Below are positions 1 through 7,413 of a stretch of DNA of 10,525 nt, piece after piece. Below the pieces are notes generated by a model that saw only the letters and a program-made list of their open reading frames with translations, was not told where the DNA came from and did not search any database. The translations under genes and the position numbers were made by a program. The stretch is taken from positions 1 through 10,525 of the forward strand of contig QIHV01000017.1 of assembly GCA_003229135.1 (NCBI GenBank), in the 5' to 3' direction. The DNA comes from Candidatus Kaiserbacteria bacterium. GTDB taxonomy: Bacteria > Patescibacteriota > Minisyncoccia > Phycocordibacterales > Phycocordibacteraceae. Numbering within the stretch: the first letter of the stretch is position 1; each line of letters starts with the position of its first letter.

Positions 1-16
1 TGGTTGCAGGTCTTTT

Positions 17-37
17 AATAGTATTTAAAATACTATT
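17..37. repeat. 21-bp AT-rich palindrome upstream of tRNA-Gln
   Basis: A 10-bp perfect inverted repeat, AATAGTATTT (17-26) and AAATACTATT (28-37), with a single A at its centre. It could be the AT-rich terminator of a gene left of the window or an operator near the tRNA promoter. Possible -10-like sequences (TATAGT at 53-58, TTTATA at 64-69) follow, but no convincing -35 pairs with them, so I call no tRNA promoter. The rest of 1-95 shows nothing else. Confidence 0.5.
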
Positions 38-95
38 TCTTTAAAAAATCCGTATAGTGTATTTTTATAAGTATTTTATGGTATCGTTTTGTTAT

Positions 96-169
96 TGGGG
101 GATCGTCTAATGGTAGGACGACGGGTTTTGGTCCCGTTAATCTAGGTCCGAATCCTAGTCTCCCAGCCA
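96..169 (+). tRNA. tRNA-Gln (anticodon UUG), CCA encoded
   Basis: Full cloverleaf. The acceptor stem 96-102 pairs with 159-165, including one G-U pair. The D arm is 105-108/116-119 with the GG pair in the loop, the anticodon stem is 121-125/133-137, the variable loop is 4 nt (138-141), and the T arm is 142-146/154-158. The anticodon TTG lies at 128-130 in a seven-base loop. The discriminator is G166, followed by a genomically encoded CCA (167-169). The first pair is U1-A72, a known hallmark of bacterial tRNA-Gln. Oddity: the T loop reads TCCGAAT, so position 55, normally U (pseudouridine), is C. The flanks GTTAT (91-95) and ATAAC (170-174) are complementary and may extend the precursor stem. 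Confidence 0.96.
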
Positions 170-270
170 ATAACCATGCCTATAACAAGCCAACTTTCTT
201 TGCTTCTAGTACACTGACCAATTGTGTTATGTTACTCTAACAAGAAGTAATTACTCAATACAGGAAGCAC

Positions 271-1452
271 ATGTCTCGTCACACAAGCCATAAGAAAAAA
301 AAGCCACAAAATAAATCCATAAACAAACAAACACATTTTGTATTTATAGTAAATGGTGTGGTTATGGGTGTGGTTATCTTGCTTGGTGTGTATTATTTGT
401 TTAGCTATACTAGTCTCGTACCACCCGCATATAATCCCATAATAATATCCATTAATATGGCGGCAAAAAGCAGAGCTCTGGTACCGCCGCAGCTTAATAA
501 GGTTGCCTATAATGCTCGTATGCTCGCACTTGCACATAAAACCTTTACAACAACAGTACCGAATATTGTTAGTATCACCGCTACCGCTACACCCCCACTT
601 ATAATAAATGTATCATCAACTACAGCTAATCTCTGGCCTATAAAAACAGTTTACCCAAACTATGGTGCCATTTTGCCCTTTAATCGTATAGTTGCATATT
701 ATGGAAATTTCTATTCCCCGCAGATGGGTATTTTGGGTGAGTATCCTCCGCAAGAAGTACTGATAAAGCTTAAAAAAGCAGTTGCTGCGTGGCAAGCGGC
801 GGACCCAACAACACCTGTGATACCAGCTATCGATTATATTGCCGTTACAGCGCAAGACAAGGCGGGGAAGGATGGAAAATACCGTTTACGTATGCCAGCT
901 AGTCAGATAGAAAAAGCAATTCAGATGGCAAACGAAGCTGGTGGACTTGTTTTTCTCGATGTACAGGTTGGACTGAGCACTCTTCCACAAGAATTACCAC
1001 CTCTAAAGAGATTTCTAAAAATGCCGCAAGTTGAGCTTGCAATTGATCCTGAGTTTTCTATGACTAAAAGCAGTATGCCGCCCGGTACCGTAATTGGCAC
1101 GTTTGATGCGGACAACATAAACTATGCTGCAAATTATCTTGCCGGACTTGTGCGTAAATATCACATACCTCCAAAAATCTTAGTCATACATCGGTTTACT
1201 TACGATATGGTGACCAATTATCAAAAGATTACACCATTACCGCAAGTACAAATTGTTATTGATATGGATGGGTGGGGTTCACCAGCACGTAAAGAACGTA
1301 CATACCGTGATGTTATTTCTCGCCAACCCGTACAGTTCACTGGAATAAAGTTGTTTTATAAAAATGATATTCGCCCACCAAGTACGCGACTGCTTACTCC
1401 TGTCGAAATACTTGAGCTTACGCCGAGCCCAATATTTATTCAATACCAATAA
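271..1452 (+). CDS. Membrane-anchored extracytoplasmic protein, possible TIM-barrel-like domain, unknown function
   Basis: A 393-residue protein with a Lys/Arg-rich cytoplasmic N-terminus (residues 1-20), one transmembrane helix at about 23-46, a Thr/Ser/Pro-rich linker (about 50-135), and a conserved-looking domain from about 138 to the C-terminus. Recognisable blocks are YYGNFYSPQMGILGEY (143-158), FLDVQVG (228-234), AIDPEF (257-262), GTFDADNIN (276-284), LVIHRF (304-309), VIDMDGWG (329-336), IKLFY (359-363) and a terminal PSPIFIQYQ. From memory these match the pattern of an uncharacterised secreted or lipoprotein family in Actinobacteria (YYG..LGVLGE, LDLQPG, LALDPEW, V.DGQG, W.NFY, VSYQ). 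The Asp/Glu at strand ends suggest a hydrolase-like barrel, but that is inference and no activity is claimed. AGGAAG at 262-267 is one of the few Shine-Dalgarno-like sites in the window and supports the ATG at 271. It may be read from the tRNA promoter. Confidence 0.85.
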   Translation: MSRHTSHKKKKPQNKSINKQTHFVFIVNGVVMGVVILLGVYYLFSYTSLVPPAYNPIIISINMAAKSRALVPPQLNKVAYNARMLALAHKTFTTTVPNIVSITATATPPLIINVSSTTANLWPIKTVYPNYGAILPFNRIVAYYGNFYSPQMGILGEYPPQEVLIKLKKAVAAWQAADPTTPVIPAIDYIAVTAQDKAGKDGKYRLRMPASQIEKAIQMANEAGGLVFLDVQVGLSTLPQELPPLKRFLKMPQVELAIDPEFSMTKSSMPPGTVIGTFDADNINYAANYLAGLVRKYHIPPKILVIHRFTYDMVTNYQKITPLPQVQIVIDMDGWGSPARKERTYRDVISRQPVQFTGIKLFYKNDIRPPSTRLLTPVEILELTPSPIFIQYQ

Positions 1453-1532
1453 TGAGTATGTGTTTATAAATCAAAAATATGTACCAAATATATGCTACGC
1501 TTATTAAATAATAGTCATAATTACATTATCCT

Positions 1533-1739
1533 ATGAGTATTGAAGTTATAGTATTTTATCTGCTTCTTATAGACAGCATCAGCTGTGTTCTTATTGTATT
1601 TTTCGGTGAGCAATGGTACACAAAACATTTTCGTATTTTCTCACGCCTTTTCCCACCAGCAAAAGGATGGGCATTGTATTATCTGGTATTAGTTCTTTGG
1701 GTCGGTTCACTTTTATTTCGTATCAATGGACTAGTATAA
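1533..1739 (+). CDS. Small two-TM membrane protein, unknown function
   Basis: A 68-residue protein with two hydrophobic helices (about 5-24 and 47-64) joined by a basic, aromatic loop: WYTKHFRIFSRLFPPAKGW at 28-46. The loop is positively charged, so by the positive-inside rule it should face the cytoplasm in a hairpin topology. The even hydrophobic pattern and ordered loop make a chance frame unlikely. I recall similar short proteins with a WY..HFR..SR.FP..KGW loop in Parcubacteria, without a function. No ribosome-binding site precedes the ATG. A weak -10-like TACATT (1522-1527) ends 5 nt before it, so it may be leaderless. It follows the 271 gene by 80 nt and converges on RNase R. Confidence 0.75.
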   Translation: MSIEVIVFYLLLIDSISCVLIVFFGEQWYTKHFRIFSRLFPPAKGWALYYLVLVLWVGSLLFRINGLV

Positions 1740-1762
1740 GTTTATACGAACCTTACGAAACA

Positions 1763-1817
1763 CAAGCAACGAAGAAAACCGCGCACGCCCTGAAGCTAAC
1801 GGTTTCCTTGTTGCTTG
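1763..1817. terminator. Bidirectional hairpin between convergent genes
   Basis: CAAGCAAC (1763-1770) pairs with GTTGCTTG (1810-1817). The stem continues with mismatch and bulge through GAAGAAAACCG (1771-1781) against CGGTTTCCTT (1800-1809), leaving a loop of about 18 nt. It sits between the stop of the 68-residue gene (1739) and the RNase R stop (1824). On the plus strand it is followed by GCGCTCTTTATTT, on the minus strand by TGTGTTTCG. Neither is a clean T-tract, so the terminator call is moderate. Confidence 0.5.
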
Positions 1818-1823
1818 CGCTCT

Positions 1824-3767
1824 TTATTTGACTTCATCAGCTAATCCGAAATCAAGTTCACGTTCTGGGATACGTACGGCGGTAAGCTTTACACGGATTG
1901 GGTCACCAAGTCGATATTGTTTTTTTGTATGACGTCCAACGAGCCTGTAGTTTTTTTCTTCATAGTCAAAGTAATCATAGCCAAGGTCACGAATACGAAT
2001 CATACCGTCTGCATGAGTAGATTGTTCTTCCACATAAAGCCCGCGCTCAGTAACTCCTGAAATAACTGCATCAAACTCATCACCAATATGTGCCGCAAGA
2101 AACTCAACCTGCTTCATTTTAATAGAATTGCGTTCGGCGTGGGCGGCTGCAACTTCACGTTCCGAACAGTGAATCGAAAGAGTGCCAAGCTCGTCACGGT
2201 CTTGCTGAGAAAAACGGGTACCGTTAGCATAGTGTTTTAGAATGCGGTGTATAAGTAGGTCCGGATATCGTCTGATTGGTGAGGTAAAGTGTGTGTAATA
2301 TTGAAATGCAAGACCAAAATGGCCGATATTTTTAGTGGAATAGATTGCCTTTGCCATAGAACGTAGCGTGGTGGTCTTAATGAGATATTCTTCTGGTGTA
2401 TCTTTTACTTTCTCCAGAAGCGCATTTAGGTCAGCACCCTTCACGTGTCCAGCATGTGTGTCGAGATGATATCCCAAAACCCCGAGAAAAAGAGAAAGAT
2501 TTTCTATACGTTCAGTATCAGGTTTATCATGTACACGATAGATAAGCCCATTTTGTATACCTTCCTTTTTTGAAACCTCTGCTAAATGCTGTGCAACGGC
2601 AACATTTGCCATAAGCATAAAATCTTCAATGAAAAGATTTGTATCCTGCCGCTCCTTCAAATGAATGGCAATCGGTACGCCCTTATCATTCAGGTCAATC
2701 TTTACCTCTGCGGTATCAAAATTAACAGCACCATTTTGTATTCGGCGAGTGCGTATCTTTTGCGCTAATGTGCGCAGTGTTACTAATTCATTATAAAATT
2801 CACCATTTTTAGTATCAAGAACACCTTGTGCTTCTTCGTATGCAAATCGTTTGTTGGAGCGGATAACTGTCTCACCAAACCAGCTTTCAAGTATATTGGC
2901 ATCTTTATCAAGTGTCATAACTGCGGAAACCGCAAGTCGATTCTCATCTTGGCGCAGTGAACAAAGATCATTACTTAACACCTCGGGGAGCATAGGAATT
3001 GTACGGTCAACAAGATAAACACTTGTGGCACGGTCGCGCCCCTCGCGATCGATAGAAGTGCCTGGAGTTACAAAAAATGAAACGTCAGCTATGTGAATGC
3101 CAACTTCAATTTTGCCATCACCAATATCGCGTACCGAAAGAGCATCATCAAAATCTTTTGCATCTGCAGGATCTATTGTAAAGGTTGTTACATCACGAAA
3201 ATCACGACGTACGCCACGTGTAATTTCAGTATCAATAAGTGCCTGTCCGTTGCGCTCTAGTTCTTGCGCCTCTTTTTCAACACCCGGTGGAAATCCTGGG
3301 TGAAAACCCTCACCAAGTACCAATGCGCGCATTTCAGTTTCGTGCACTCCCGCATCACCAATATCTTCCTCCACAACTGCGCACGGCATATTTTCTCCAT
3401 CATTCCAATGTGTGAGACGAACAAATACCTTGTGTCCGATTGGTGGATGCTCACCGGAAATAATAAACGATGTGTACATATGCTTCAAATCAGGTAGTAA
3501 AACTACGTGGCCACCTTCCTCTGAAAGTGTGCCAACGAAAGTTGTGCGAGCGCGCTCAACAATACCGATTACTTTTCCTCCCTGACGCCGCTCAATAAGA
3601 CCAGTAAGAACCATGTGTACGGTATCATCCGGTAGGGCAGTACCGAGCGACTCGCGAGGTATGATAACATCCTCTGCACCAGCATCTATTGAGAAAAAGC
3701 CCGTACCGCGACGGGTGATATGGATAATGCCTTCATAAGTTTTAGGAGTATCGTCAGGTTGATTCAC
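1824..3767 (-). CDS. rnr: Ribonuclease R (RNB-family 3'-5' exoribonuclease)
   Basis: A 647-residue hydrolytic 3'-5' exoribonuclease that degrades structured RNA. In other bacteria it acts in mRNA decay, rRNA quality control and trans-translation. OB/cold-shock domains occupy about 8-75 and 76-135, the RNB domain about 188-515, and an S1 domain about 560-645. The catalytic acidic set is D199, D205, D207 and D208 in IDPADAKDFDDAL, with the spacing of E. coli D272/D278/D280/D281. The family signature HFGLAFQYYTHFTSPIRRYPD (482-502 region) is complete. E. coli RNase R has 813 residues; this one lacks the N-terminal helix-turn-helix extension and the Lys-rich tail, a form known in many bacteria. 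RNase II is less likely because of the signature and the S1 context. The start is GTG at 3767; a promoter ending 6 nt upstream suggests a leaderless mRNA. Confidence 0.95.
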   Translation of the reverse strand: MNQPDDTPKTYEGIIHITRRGTGFFSIDAGAEDVIIPRESLGTALPDDTVHMVLTGLIERRQGGKVIGIVERARTTFVGTLSEEGGHVVLLPDLKHMYTSFIISGEHPPIGHKVFVRLTHWNDGENMPCAVVEEDIGDAGVHETEMRALVLGEGFHPGFPPGVEKEAQELERNGQALIDTEITRGVRRDFRDVTTFTIDPADAKDFDDALSVRDIGDGKIEVGIHIADVSFFVTPGTSIDREGRDRATSVYLVDRTIPMLPEVLSNDLCSLRQDENRLAVSAVMTLDKDANILESWFGETVIRSNKRFAYEEAQGVLDTKNGEFYNELVTLRTLAQKIRTRRIQNGAVNFDTAEVKIDLNDKGVPIAIHLKERQDTNLFIEDFMLMANVAVAQHLAEVSKKEGIQNGLIYRVHDKPDTERIENLSLFLGVLGYHLDTHAGHVKGADLNALLEKVKDTPEEYLIKTTTLRSMAKAIYSTKNIGHFGLAFQYYTHFTSPIRRYPDLLIHRILKHYANGTRFSQQDRDELGTLSIHCSEREVAAAHAERNSIKMKQVEFLAAHIGDEFDAVISGVTERGLYVEEQSTHADGMIRIRDLGYDYFDYEEKNYRLVGRHTKKQYRLGDPIRVKLTAVRIPERELDFGLADEVK

Positions 3768-3773
3768 CTTTTT

Positions 3774-3801
3774 ACTCTAACAGACTTGTGGGTTATTTCA
3801 A
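3774..3801 (-). promoter_or_regulatory. Predicted promoter of RNase R, leaderless type
   Basis: Read on the minus strand: -35 TTGAAA (3801-3796), a 16-nt spacer, an extended TG (3782-3781) and -10 TAGAGT (3779-3774). The hexamer ends 6 nt before the GTG start, so the predicted transcription start falls on or beside the start codon. The only purine-rich stretch, AAAAAGG, touches the GTG and is too close to act as a normal ribosome-binding site. Confidence 0.5.
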
Positions 3802-3956
3802 AACTTATTTAAGCGTTATATTACAATATTTTCTGATACAGCATTTTCACCATATATTTTATTACACACTGCACATATCAATAAATAGTGGGCGTAGTGT
3901 ACACTTATATGACAATATAATATTCATTATAAAATCAAATCAAAATAGTATCTAGG

Positions 3957-4649
3957 TTGAATACCATAAGACAAATATTGTATCAGTTATTTCAATCGAC
4001 CATACTACATATTAATCGTATTATTTTTTTAGCAATGATCGCTTCAACAATTGAATCAAATAAATCGTTACGTCGTTGGGCAAAGCGTTTACCAAGCTCT
4101 ATTATGGTTTACCCTGATAAATCTTGGAATCGTATTAAATATATTGTCTGGCGTGCTTACATACCACTACATCCACACGTACGTGATGTAGCCGTAGCAT
4201 TTGATGCCGTGCAGCACACTGGTAGACAACCGTTTCTAATTGGACATGTCGCACCACACATTCCAATTAAATCATTCATCACACATCTGATTGATATAGG
4301 TTATGGTAATCACTTCGTAGCGTGGCATGATGATGATGAGCTGATAAGCGTGCGCATGACCGATGGTTTTACCCACCAATACCATCTACGAGTTTTTTCC
4401 GATGGAGCGGTACATGGACATTATGAATACACTCCTGAAGCGCACCCGCTCCTCCATCTCGACCAAATTAACTTTGAACACCGGCGTGAGTTTTTTCTTA
4501 AACAATTTGGAGAGCTAATTGTTCCGGCACCAACTGAAGAAATGGCTAAACTGGCTATTGACTATTATGCGCGTTGGCATCCTCACAGTCATTCTGCCCA
4601 AAAAGCAAAAGCCATACACATAGCAAAAATTATAGAACACATAAAATAA
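3957..4649 (+). CDS. Conserved-looking hypothetical protein, unknown function
   Basis: Up to 230 residues, soluble over most of its length and rich in His and aromatics. I do not recognise a named family. The most ordered blocks are IGHVAPHIPIKSFITHL (95-111), GYGNHFVAWHDDDELISVRM (115-134) and QYHLRVFSDGAVHGHYEYTP (141-160), followed by EAHP (161-164), suggesting a compact alpha/beta domain of strands with conserved His/Asp. I recall similar GNHFVAW.DD...YQYH.RVF.DG...GHYE.TPEAHP proteins in Parcubacteria, always unannotated. The start is uncertain. The longest frame begins at TTG 3957. ATG 4035 (giving 204 residues) is equally plausible, with TATTAT (4019-4024) 10 nt before it. The extra 26 residues are hydrophobic and AT-rich and may be non-coding. 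It is divergent from RNase R and followed by bipA. Confidence 0.75.
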   Translation: MNTIRQILYQLFQSTILHINRIIFLAMIASTIESNKSLRRWAKRLPSSIMVYPDKSWNRIKYIVWRAYIPLHPHVRDVAVAFDAVQHTGRQPFLIGHVAPHIPIKSFITHLIDIGYGNHFVAWHDDDELISVRMTDGFTHQYHLRVFSDGAVHGHYEYTPEAHPLLHLDQINFEHRREFFLKQFGELIVPAPTEEMAKLAIDYYARWHPHSHSAQKAKAIHIAKIIEHIK

Positions 4650-4675
4650 ATAGCTGGAATATAGTTTTATTTTTT
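4643..4675 (+). terminator. AT-rich terminator-like hairpin after the 4649 stop
   Basis: AAAATAAA (4643-4650), overlapping the stop codon, pairs with TTTATTTT (4666-4673) around a 15-nt loop and ends in a run of six T (4670-4675). The stem is weak because it has no G-C pair. The T-run immediately after the gene is the main support. Confidence 0.3.
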
Positions 4676-4702
4676 CCATAAAAGTAATTCCTTCGTTTGA
4701 AC

Positions 4703-4731
4703 TTGCAGCATTTCTGCACTCGTGGCATACT
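4703..4731 (+). promoter_or_regulatory. Predicted bipA promoter
   Basis: TTGCAG (4703-4708), a 17-nt spacer, an extended TG (4723-4724) and CATACT (4726-4731). The predicted transcription start is about 4738-4740, directly before ATG 4741 and about 25 nt before the family-consistent start at 4765. The -35 matches consensus only in TTG, so the call rests on spacing and the extended -10. Confidence 0.4.
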
Positions 4732-4742
4732 TAATTCTTAAT

Positions 4743-4759
4743 GGCCGTGAGGCCTTTTT
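4743..4759 (+). promoter_or_regulatory. GNRA-capped mini-hairpin with T-tract at the bipA start
   Basis: GGCC (4743-4746), loop GTGA, GGCC (4751-4754), then TTTTT (4755-4759). It is a four-pair all-GC stem with a GNRA tetraloop and a T-run, placed between the predicted transcription start and the bipA start at 4765. It could be a small attenuator or a structured 5' end. It also contains the only Shine-Dalgarno-like bases (GAGG, 4749-4752), which the stem would partly hide. Confidence 0.4.
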
Positions 4760-4764
4760 ATATT

Positions 4765-6552
4765 ATGGACATACGAAATATAGCTATCATTGCACACGTT
4801 GACCACGGCAAGACAACCTTGACGGATGCTTTGCTACGTCAGACCGGTGCCATTACGGAAGGCGTATCAATGGATAGCGATGTTCTTGAACAAGAGCGTG
4901 GTATTACTATCTATTCCAAAAATGCAGCTATTGAATATAAAGGAACAAAGATAAATATTGTAGACACGCCGGGGCATTCTGATTTTGGTTCGGAGGTAGA
5001 GCGTGTACTGCGTTCCATCGATTCTGTATTACTGGTTGTAGACGCTCAGGAGGGACCAATGCCACAAACACGTTTTGTACTAAAAAAATCACTTGAACTT
5101 GGTTTAAAACCTATAGTGATTATAAATAAAATTGATAAACCAACGGCTGATCCAGCTCGCTGCGAAGAAGAGGTTCTTGAACTATTTCTTGAACTTGGCG
5201 CTACAGATGAGCAGGCAGATTTTAAAGTTGTTTATACAATTGGCCGTGAAGGTATCGCCAAACGAAACCTTGAAGATGAATCCAAAGATCTGACACCGCT
5301 CCTTGACGCAATCCTTGAACTCGTACCATTGGCGTCTACACCAGAGCATGCATCGTTACCCCTTCGACTTCAGTCATTTAATCTCGCCTATGATAATTTT
5401 CTTGGGCGTATGGCAATTGCTCGTATTTATGACGGTACCGTACACACAGGTGAGAGTATATTTATAAAAAATGCAGATGGTGATACTCGCACAGGTAAAC
5501 TTTCTAAAGTTTTTACTTTTCTTGGACTTGACCGAGTAGAGGTAAATGAAGCACATGCCGGAGACATTGTACTTGTCGCCGGGCTTGCAGACATAGACAT
5601 TGGTGAGACAATCTCACAAAACAAAGATGCACAACCTCTTCCCGCCATTGCTATTGATGAACCAACTATTACATTGTCATTTCTTGTAAATAATTCACCA
5701 TTTGCCGGACGGGAAGGTAAGTTTGTAACAACGCGCCAAATTCGCGAATATCTTGAACGTGAGCTCGAAGTGAATGTCGGATTGCGTGTAGATTTTTCTT
5801 CAGCTGATGGTTTTACCGTATCTGGGCGCGGTGAATTACATATTTCTATTCTTCTGGAGAATATGCGGCGTGCGGGATATGAGCTTCAAATTTCACAACC
5901 ACAAGTTATTACACGAGAAGAAAATGGAAAGAAAACAGAGCCGTTTGAGGAAGTAATTATTGATACACCAGCAAAATTTCAAGGTGCCGTTATAGAGCGT
6001 CTTGGCAAGCGTGCCTTTGTGCTCACAGACCTGCGTGACAATGGCATAACCGTACGCCTTACACTTGAAGGTCCTACACGTGGAATTCTTGGATATCGTA
6101 CACAATTTGTTATTGATACGAAAGGTGAGGGTATTCTTTCCTCACGAGTTATCGGTTTTAAACCATATGCCGGAGAAATAAAGAAACGTCAAGTTGGATC
6201 GATGATTTCCATGACTGCTGGCAAGGCACTCGGCTTTGCTCTGTGGAATCTTCAAGATCGGGGCATGCTCTACATCTCGCCCGCAACAGATGTGTATGTT
6301 GGGCAAGTTATTGGTAACACTTCCAAAGGTGAAGAAATGTCAGTAAATCCAACGAAAGGTAAACAGCTTACAAATATGCGTGCCTCAGGTACGGATGAGG
6401 CCATCACAATAATACAACCATTTCTTTTGACTATTGAGCGCGGCATCGAGATTATGGCACAGGATGAATATTTGGAAATTACACCAAAATCCGTACGCTT
6501 ACGTAAGCAATTTCTCAATGAAGCGGAGCGCTCCAAAGTGCGTCGTAGCTAA
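4765..6552 (+). CDS. typA: Translational GTPase BipA/TypA
   Basis: A ribosome-associated GTPase of the EF-G/LepA class, in other bacteria needed for 50S assembly and growth at low temperature or under stress. Numbering residues from the upstream ATG at 4741, the motifs are G1 [10 protein letters not shown] (18-27), G2 region RGITI (53-57), G3 DTPGHSDFG (75-83) and G4 NKID (129-132). An EF-Tu-like domain 2 lies at about 205-300, an EF-G III-like domain at about 308-385, domain V-like at about 400-480, and the BipA-specific C-terminal domain at about 485-590. [12 protein letters not shown] at 103-114 is typical of BipA. Family members normally begin M-[ED][17 protein letters not shown], so I start at ATG 4765 (595 residues). 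ATG 4741 would add eight residues that coincide with the mini-hairpin. Length and motifs are complete, and the stop is TAA. Confidence 0.96.
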   Translation: MDIRNIAIIAHVDHGKTTLTDALLRQTGAITEGVSMDSDVLEQERGITIYSKNAAIEYKGTKINIVDTPGHSDFGSEVERVLRSIDSVLLVVDAQEGPMPQTRFVLKKSLELGLKPIVIINKIDKPTADPARCEEEVLELFLELGATDEQADFKVVYTIGREGIAKRNLEDESKDLTPLLDAILELVPLASTPEHASLPLRLQSFNLAYDNFLGRMAIARIYDGTVHTGESIFIKNADGDTRTGKLSKVFTFLGLDRVEVNEAHAGDIVLVAGLADIDIGETISQNKDAQPLPAIAIDEPTITLSFLVNNSPFAGREGKFVTTRQIREYLERELEVNVGLRVDFSSADGFTVSGRGELHISILLENMRRAGYELQISQPQVITREENGKKTEPFEEVIIDTPAKFQGAVIERLGKRAFVLTDLRDNGITVRLTLEGPTRGILGYRTQFVIDTKGEGILSSRVIGFKPYAGEIKKRQVGSMISMTAGKALGFALWNLQDRGMLYISPATDVYVGQVIGNTSKGEEMSVNPTKGKQLTNMRASGTDEAITIIQPFLLTIERGIEIMAQDEYLEITPKSVRLRKQFLNEAERSKVRRS

Positions 6553-6562
6553 TTTGTTCAAA

Positions 6563-6576
6563 ACCGCACGAGCGGT
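6563..6576 (+). terminator. Short hairpin after bipA
   Basis: ACCGC (6563-6567) and GCGGT (6572-6576) around the loop ACGA, 10 nt after the bipA stop. No T-run follows (GTGTTAGG), so termination would be weak. It lies just before the -10 of the next gene. Confidence 0.3.
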
Positions 6577-6585
6577 GTGTTAGGA

Positions 6586-6607
6586 TATAATAATTATATT
6601 AATTATT
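6586..6607 (+). promoter_or_regulatory. dsbA-like gene -10 box overlapped by a dyad
   Basis: A perfect TATAAT at 6586-6591, 29 nt before the ATG, with no clear -35 at normal spacing. Overlapping it is an inverted repeat, AATAATTA (6589-6596) and TAATTATT (6600-6607), with the centre TAT, covering the expected transcription start. It could act as an operator or a 5' hairpin. No Shine-Dalgarno site is visible before the ATG. Confidence 0.4.
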
Positions 6608-6620
6608 CAATCTGGTACTT

Positions 6621-7358
6621 ATGGATACTCATACAACTTCGGATACAAAGAATACTGAAGCAAACAGCTACCTAACACCGATTGCAGTGGTATTGGGAGC
6701 AATCATAATTGCGGGGGCATTTTATTTTGGTCATGGTGGAGTAGCCGCACCTACCGCAGGACAGCCAACAAGAGGACAAACACAAGCAGTGGTAAATATC
6801 AATGATGTAAAAACAGCGGGAGAGCCGTACATAGGCAGTAAAAACGCTCCTGTGACCATGGCACTCTGGTTTGATTACCAATGTCCTTTCTGCAAATTGC
6901 TGGATACCAATTCTATGCCAGAGCTCTATACCAACTATATAAAGACGGGCAAGCTAAAGATTGTCTTTAAAGATTTTGCATTTCTTGGACCAGATTCAGA
7001 TACTGCTGGACTTTTCGCTCGTGCACTGTGGGATCTCTACCCAAATAGATTCTACGCTTGGTATCAAGCAATGTATGCTGCACAAGACGAAGAAAACTCA
7101 GGTTTTGGAAATTTGGCAAGTATTGAGAAGTTAGCAAAAGGATTCCCTGGAATTGATGAGGCAAAAGTTGTTACACAAATGAATAGTCATAAGAGTGAAT
7201 ACGCTGCCGCCATGAGTGCTGATCGTGCAGAAGGAGAGAGTATGGGCGTGAGAGGCACCCCAAGCTTTATTATTGGTACGCATCTCTCGGTTGGAGCGCA
7301 GCAATACAGCAAAATCAGTGCACTCATTAACGCGCAGCTACAAAAAGTGAAGAAGTAG
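6621..7358 (+). CDS. Membrane-anchored DsbA-family thiol:disulfide oxidoreductase
   Basis: 245 residues: a short polar cytoplasmic N-terminus, one signal-anchor helix at about 18-37, a Gly/Pro/Thr/Gln-rich linker (38-58), then a thioredoxin-fold DsbA domain (about 60-243). The active site is CPFC (C88-C91) in WFDYQCPFCK, the cis-proline loop is RGTPSFIIG (211-219, P214), and the helical insertion lies between them. The architecture matches the Thioredoxin_4/DsbA-like proteins common in Actinobacteria and Patescibacteria, which oxidise or isomerise cysteines in exported proteins. The VKOR-like gene at 9586 is a likely re-oxidising partner. Whether it is an oxidase or an isomerase cannot be told from sequence. 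It follows bipA by 68 nt with its own TATAAT. The stop is TAG. Confidence 0.93.
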   Translation: MDTHTTSDTKNTEANSYLTPIAVVLGAIIIAGAFYFGHGGVAAPTAGQPTRGQTQAVVNINDVKTAGEPYIGSKNAPVTMALWFDYQCPFCKLLDTNSMPELYTNYIKTGKLKIVFKDFAFLGPDSDTAGLFARALWDLYPNRFYAWYQAMYAAQDEENSGFGNLASIEKLAKGFPGIDEAKVVTQMNSHKSEYAAAMSADRAEGESMGVRGTPSFIIGTHLSVGAQQYSKISALINAQLQKVKK

Positions 7359-7384
7359 AACGATGTACGCTATTTGTGTGTTTT

Positions 7385-7413
7385 CCACAGCCGGTGCATT
7401 GCGCCGGCTGTGG
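7385..7413. terminator. Strong GC hairpin after the dsbA-like gene
   Basis: CCACAGCCGG (7385-7394) pairs perfectly with CCGGCTGTGG (7404-7413). The stem can extend inward through TGC/GCG to a three-base loop (7398-7400). It is by far the most stable stem in the window and lies 26 nt after the TAG stop. Neither strand has a T-run after the stem (TATATAAC on plus; the complement of TTTT on minus is A-rich), so it is not a canonical intrinsic terminator. It may protect 3' ends or stop polymerase by another route. Confidence 0.6.

Noticed and set aside
616..855. Minus-strand Cys-rich frame inside the anchored protein gene
   Set aside because: It is a shadow of the 393-residue gene, and the cysteines come from ACA/GCA codons on the other strand.
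1613..1831. 72-codon plus-strand frame overlapping the 68-residue gene
   Set aside because: It lies in another frame of a better membrane protein, and its 3' part lies in the terminator hairpin.
4741..4764. BipA starting at ATG 4741
   Set aside because: Family members start directly before [17 protein letters not shown]; the extra eight codons coincide with the hairpin. Kept as an alternative only.
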